Of a DNA stretch of 8,078 nt, positions 5,727 to 8,078 are shown in pieces. Position numbers and translations under genes: made by a program. Location of the stretch: the NCBI RefSeq assembly GCF_000381345.1, contig NZ_KB906436.1, positions 1 through 8,078 on the forward strand, read 5' to 3'. Below the pieces are notes generated by a model. It was given only the letters and a program-made list of their open reading frames with translations. It did not search any database and was not told where the DNA came from. The number at the start of each line of letters is the position of its first letter. The stretch's first letter is position 1. Source of the DNA: Deinococcus apachensis DSM 19763. Its GTDB lineage: Bacteria > Deinococcota > Deinococci > Deinococcales > Deinococcaceae.

Positions 5727-5850
5727 TGCTGGCCGTTGCTGTTCCCCAAACGGCCGCCCGGCGCCTGTATGAGCGGTACGGATTCAAGGTCCTCGGGAGA
5801 GAACCGTGGGAGAGACGTACGTGGATGAAGACCACATGATCCTCCTGTAG
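5717..5850 (+). pseudogene. 3' remnant of a second GNAT acetyltransferase gene, frameshifted
   Basis: From 5717 one frame reads FRLMLAVAVPQTAARRLYERYGFKVLGREP, the motif B region of a GNAT protein (Leu-Tyr-Glu-Arg-Tyr-Gly-Phe). The reading then continues in a different frame from 5806: VGETYVDEDHMILL, followed by TAG at 5848-5850, a normal GNAT C-terminal strand. Joining the two needs a frame change at about 5804-5808, best explained by a small deletion of roughly 11 bases; that number is estimated from the usual spacing. The N-terminal strand, helix and the acetyl-CoA loop are absent, so at least two thirds of the gene is gone. The remnant overlaps the last codons of the secreted-protein gene, so a deletion fused the two. 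It is not a copy of the intact GNAT at 4494. It has no expected function. Confidence 0.75.
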
Positions 5851-5853
5851 GAG
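5842..5853 (+). repeat. Short perfect hairpin CTCCT-GT-AGGAG
   Basis: Arms of five with a two-base centre lie over the stop codon of the GNAT remnant. It could be the relic of that gene's end or a weak terminator ahead of the hydrolase promoter. Loops of two are unfavourable in RNA. Confidence 0.25.
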
Positions 5854-5864
5854 CGGGTGCGTCT

Positions 5865-5892
5865 CATCGTAAATCGTCCTAGGGGTACGATG
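5865..5892 (+). promoter_or_regulatory. Inverted repeat overlapping the hydrolase -10 box (operator candidate)
   Basis: CATCGTA (5865-5871) and TACGATG (5886-5892) are a perfect 7-bp inverted repeat with 14 nt between the arms; the right arm contains the whole -10 box TACGAT. A second ATCGT (5873-5877) can also pair with ACGAT (5887-5891). A dimeric regulator bound here would block the promoter. Nothing identifies the regulator. Confidence 0.4.
5886..5891 (+). promoter_or_regulatory. -10 box (TACGAT) of a leaderless promoter for the hydrolase
   Basis: TACGAT ends 5 nt before the GTG at 5897, the same spacing as TACAAT before the regulator ATG at 1409. No Shine-Dalgarno is present. The expected transcript start lies at or next to the GTG. 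No clear -35 box is seen. Confidence 0.55.
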
Positions 5893-5896
5893 GATT

Positions 5897-6610
5897 GTGA
5901 CCCCCAAGCCCACCCTCGTGCTGCTCCCTGGCGCGCTCCAGTCCGCTACTGCACTCGCTCCGCTGGCTGCCGCCCTGACGCCCTTCGCCGACGTCCTGCC
6001 CCTGGACCTGCCCGGTCATGGGGGGCAGCCCATTCCGGACGTCCTGCGGCCCCAGGAAATGGCCGAGGCTGTAGTGGCCGAACTCGACCGAAGGAAGGTG
6101 GCGAGGGCCCACCTCTTCGGCTACAGCCTGGGTGGGTACGTGGGCCTGCTGCTTGCACGAGTTCACCCCGAGCGGGTAGCCAGTGTATTCGCGCACGCCA
6201 CGAAACTCGCCTGGACCCCCGAGGTGGCGGCACGCGAGGTGCGGGGCCTGGATGCCGACCGGATCCTGGAGAAAGCTCCCGCCTTCGCCGCCACGCTCCA
6301 GCAGGCGCATGCTCCGCAGGACTGGCAACGGCTCACCCGGCGCGTCGCCGACCTCCTAACGGGGCTGGGGGAGAACCCAGACGTGACGGATTCCGTCCTG
6401 CGGGCCCTGAAGGTTCCGGTTCACCTCTCGCTCGGGGACCACGACCGGATGGTCAGCCTGGAGGAAACCGTCGCCGCCTACCGGGCGCTGACCCGGGGGC
6501 GCCTGCTCGTGCTGCCGGGCGTCACTCATCCTTTCGAGCCCCAGGTGCAGGAGCGCCTCGCGCCTGAGCTGCGCGCGTTCCTTCAGGCCACAGAAGTCGT
6601 TCAGGCGTAA
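5897..6610 (+). CDS. Alpha/beta-fold hydrolase
   Basis: This 237-residue protein has the full alpha/beta-hydrolase layout. It opens VTPKPTLVLLPGALQSA (first strand and oxyanion-type turn), then DVLPLDLPGHGGQP (32-45). The nucleophile elbow is GYSLGG with Ser77; the acid is Asp183 in GDHDRMVS (180-187); the base is His211 in GVTHPFE. The helical cap falls between about residues 110 and 160. The substrate cannot be told from sequence: esterase, thioesterase-like or C-C hydrolase activities all occur in the family. There is no signal peptide, so it should be cytoplasmic. The GTG at 5897 is chosen because the -10 box ends 5 nt before it and translation directly gives the first strand; an ATG at 5890 is in another frame. 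It is preceded by the GNAT remnant and followed by a 203-bp gap. An inverted repeat over the -10 box suggests local repression. Confidence 0.93.
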   Translation: MTPKPTLVLLPGALQSATALAPLAAALTPFADVLPLDLPGHGGQPIPDVLRPQEMAEAVVAELDRRKVARAHLFGYSLGGYVGLLLARVHPERVASVFAHATKLAWTPEVAAREVRGLDADRILEKAPAFAATLQQAHAPQDWQRLTRRVADLLTGLGENPDVTDSVLRALKVPVHLSLGDHDRMVSLEETVAAYRALTRGRLLVLPGVTHPFEPQVQERLAPELRAFLQATEVVQA

Positions 6611-6813
6611 GCTATCGGGGAATTCAAGCCCAACGGCACCACTGGTTGATTCGCCCTGACAGCGTGGGCAGGCTGAGCCTGGTCGAGGCGCTTCAGGTCC
6701 CATCCAACCGGGTAGGCTCAGGTCCGCTGGGTGTTTCATGGCACACCGGCCCCACCAGAACCCTCTCTACACGCCCTCCTTTCCCTTCTGTCCCACCTGG
6801 ACCAAGGAGACCC
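6611..6813. other. Intergenic gap before the DinB-like gene
   Basis: No supported gene is found on either strand in these 203 bases. It contains a short palindrome, CAGGCT-G-AGCCTG (6669-6681), and a related AGGCTCAGG near 6714. No clear -35/-10 pair is seen. The Shine-Dalgarno of the next gene (AAGGAG, 6804-6809) closes the gap. Confidence 0.5.
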
Positions 6814-7014
6814 ATGTTGCTGCAGGACTTGCGGAAGTTGTACTTGCGTGAGATCTCGACGTTGGAGCGCGAGCTGGACCTGTACCCCGATGAGGCCAGT
6901 ATTTGGTCGGAACCTCCAGGCCTGCCCAATTCGGCGGGCACACTGTTCCTGCACCTCACGGGCAGCCTGCAGCACTTCTTCGGCGCCGTGCTGGGCAAGA
7001 CGGGGTATGTTCGA

Positions 7015-7023
<9 letters not shown>
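6814..7023 (+). pseudogene. DinB-like protein, 5' part only, cut by the IS4-type element
   Basis: The frame from ATG 6814 gives MLLQDLRKLYLREISTLERELDLYP, then SEPPGLPNSAGTLFLHLTGSLQHFFG and LGKTGYVR, before ending AL and TAG at 7021-7023. The pattern of a long first helix, a PGLPNS-type loop and a second helix with HL-x-x-x-L-x-H (His47 and His54) fits the DinB-like/DUF1572 four-helix metal-binding family, whose members are usually about 150-180 residues; here only 67 family-like residues remain. The family match stops at about 7014, and the last two codons plus the stop come from the IS element. AAGGAG lies 4 nt upstream of the ATG. DinB-like proteins bind a metal with three His and some act as bacillithiol or other thiol transferases; the partial protein lacks later helices and is unlikely to work. 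The 3' half may lie beyond the right edge. Confidence 0.75.

Positions 7024-8078
<1,055 letters not shown>

Noticed and set aside
5857..6567. A 236-codon plus-strand frame, including an ATG at 5890
   Set aside because: It is the out-of-frame shadow of the alpha/beta hydrolase, rich in Arg, Pro and Gly, with no motif.

Overview
The window reads as a high-GC bacterial accessory segment, most likely from a Deinococcus-type (Deinococcota) genome. The grounds are the GC-rich coding, the dense and mixed insertion sequences (IS701-, IS5- and IS4-type), the DinB-like protein, and several starts that lie about 5 nt downstream of a -10 hexamer with no leader. Leaderless transcription is common in Deinococcus. 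The genus assignment is inference; there is no rRNA or tRNA gene to anchor it.

Layout. Bases 1-211 (minus) hold the first 70 codons of an IS701-type transposase that leaves the window on the left. Bases 212-456 are non-coding and relatively AT-rich. Bases 461-1334 are an IS5-family element with imperfect terminal inverted repeats, flanked by CTAG on both sides. Its transposase keeps the DDE residues but carries an in-frame TGA at codon 45. Seventy-four bases past the element, a leaderless gene (1409-3991) encodes an 860-residue STAND-type ATPase with a C-terminal LuxR DNA-binding domain. Downstream on the same strand are a 90-residue DUF4242 protein (4113-4385), a GNAT acetyltransferase (4494-5000), a secreted protein of unknown function (5184-5726), a decayed 3' remnant of a second GNAT gene (5717-5850), a leaderless alpha/beta hydrolase (5897-6610), and the first 67 codons of a DinB-like gene (6814-7014). 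The DinB-like gene is cut by an IS4-family element (about 7015-8078, minus) that runs to or past the right edge.

How the genes fit together. All non-IS genes are on the plus strand but are separated by 108-203 bp gaps (the hydrolase follows the GNAT remnant by 46 bp), many with hairpins, and at least two have their own promoter-like -10 element. They look like short independent transcription units rather than one operon, and no shared pathway is evident. The LuxR-type ATPase may regulate something nearby, but nothing in the sequence proves a target.

I see no convincing new multi-gene system. The best leads are the nonsense-interrupted IS5 transposase, the shared leaderless promoter layout, an inverted repeat over the hydrolase -10 box, the conserved-looking secreted protein, and the IS-driven gene decay at both flanks.
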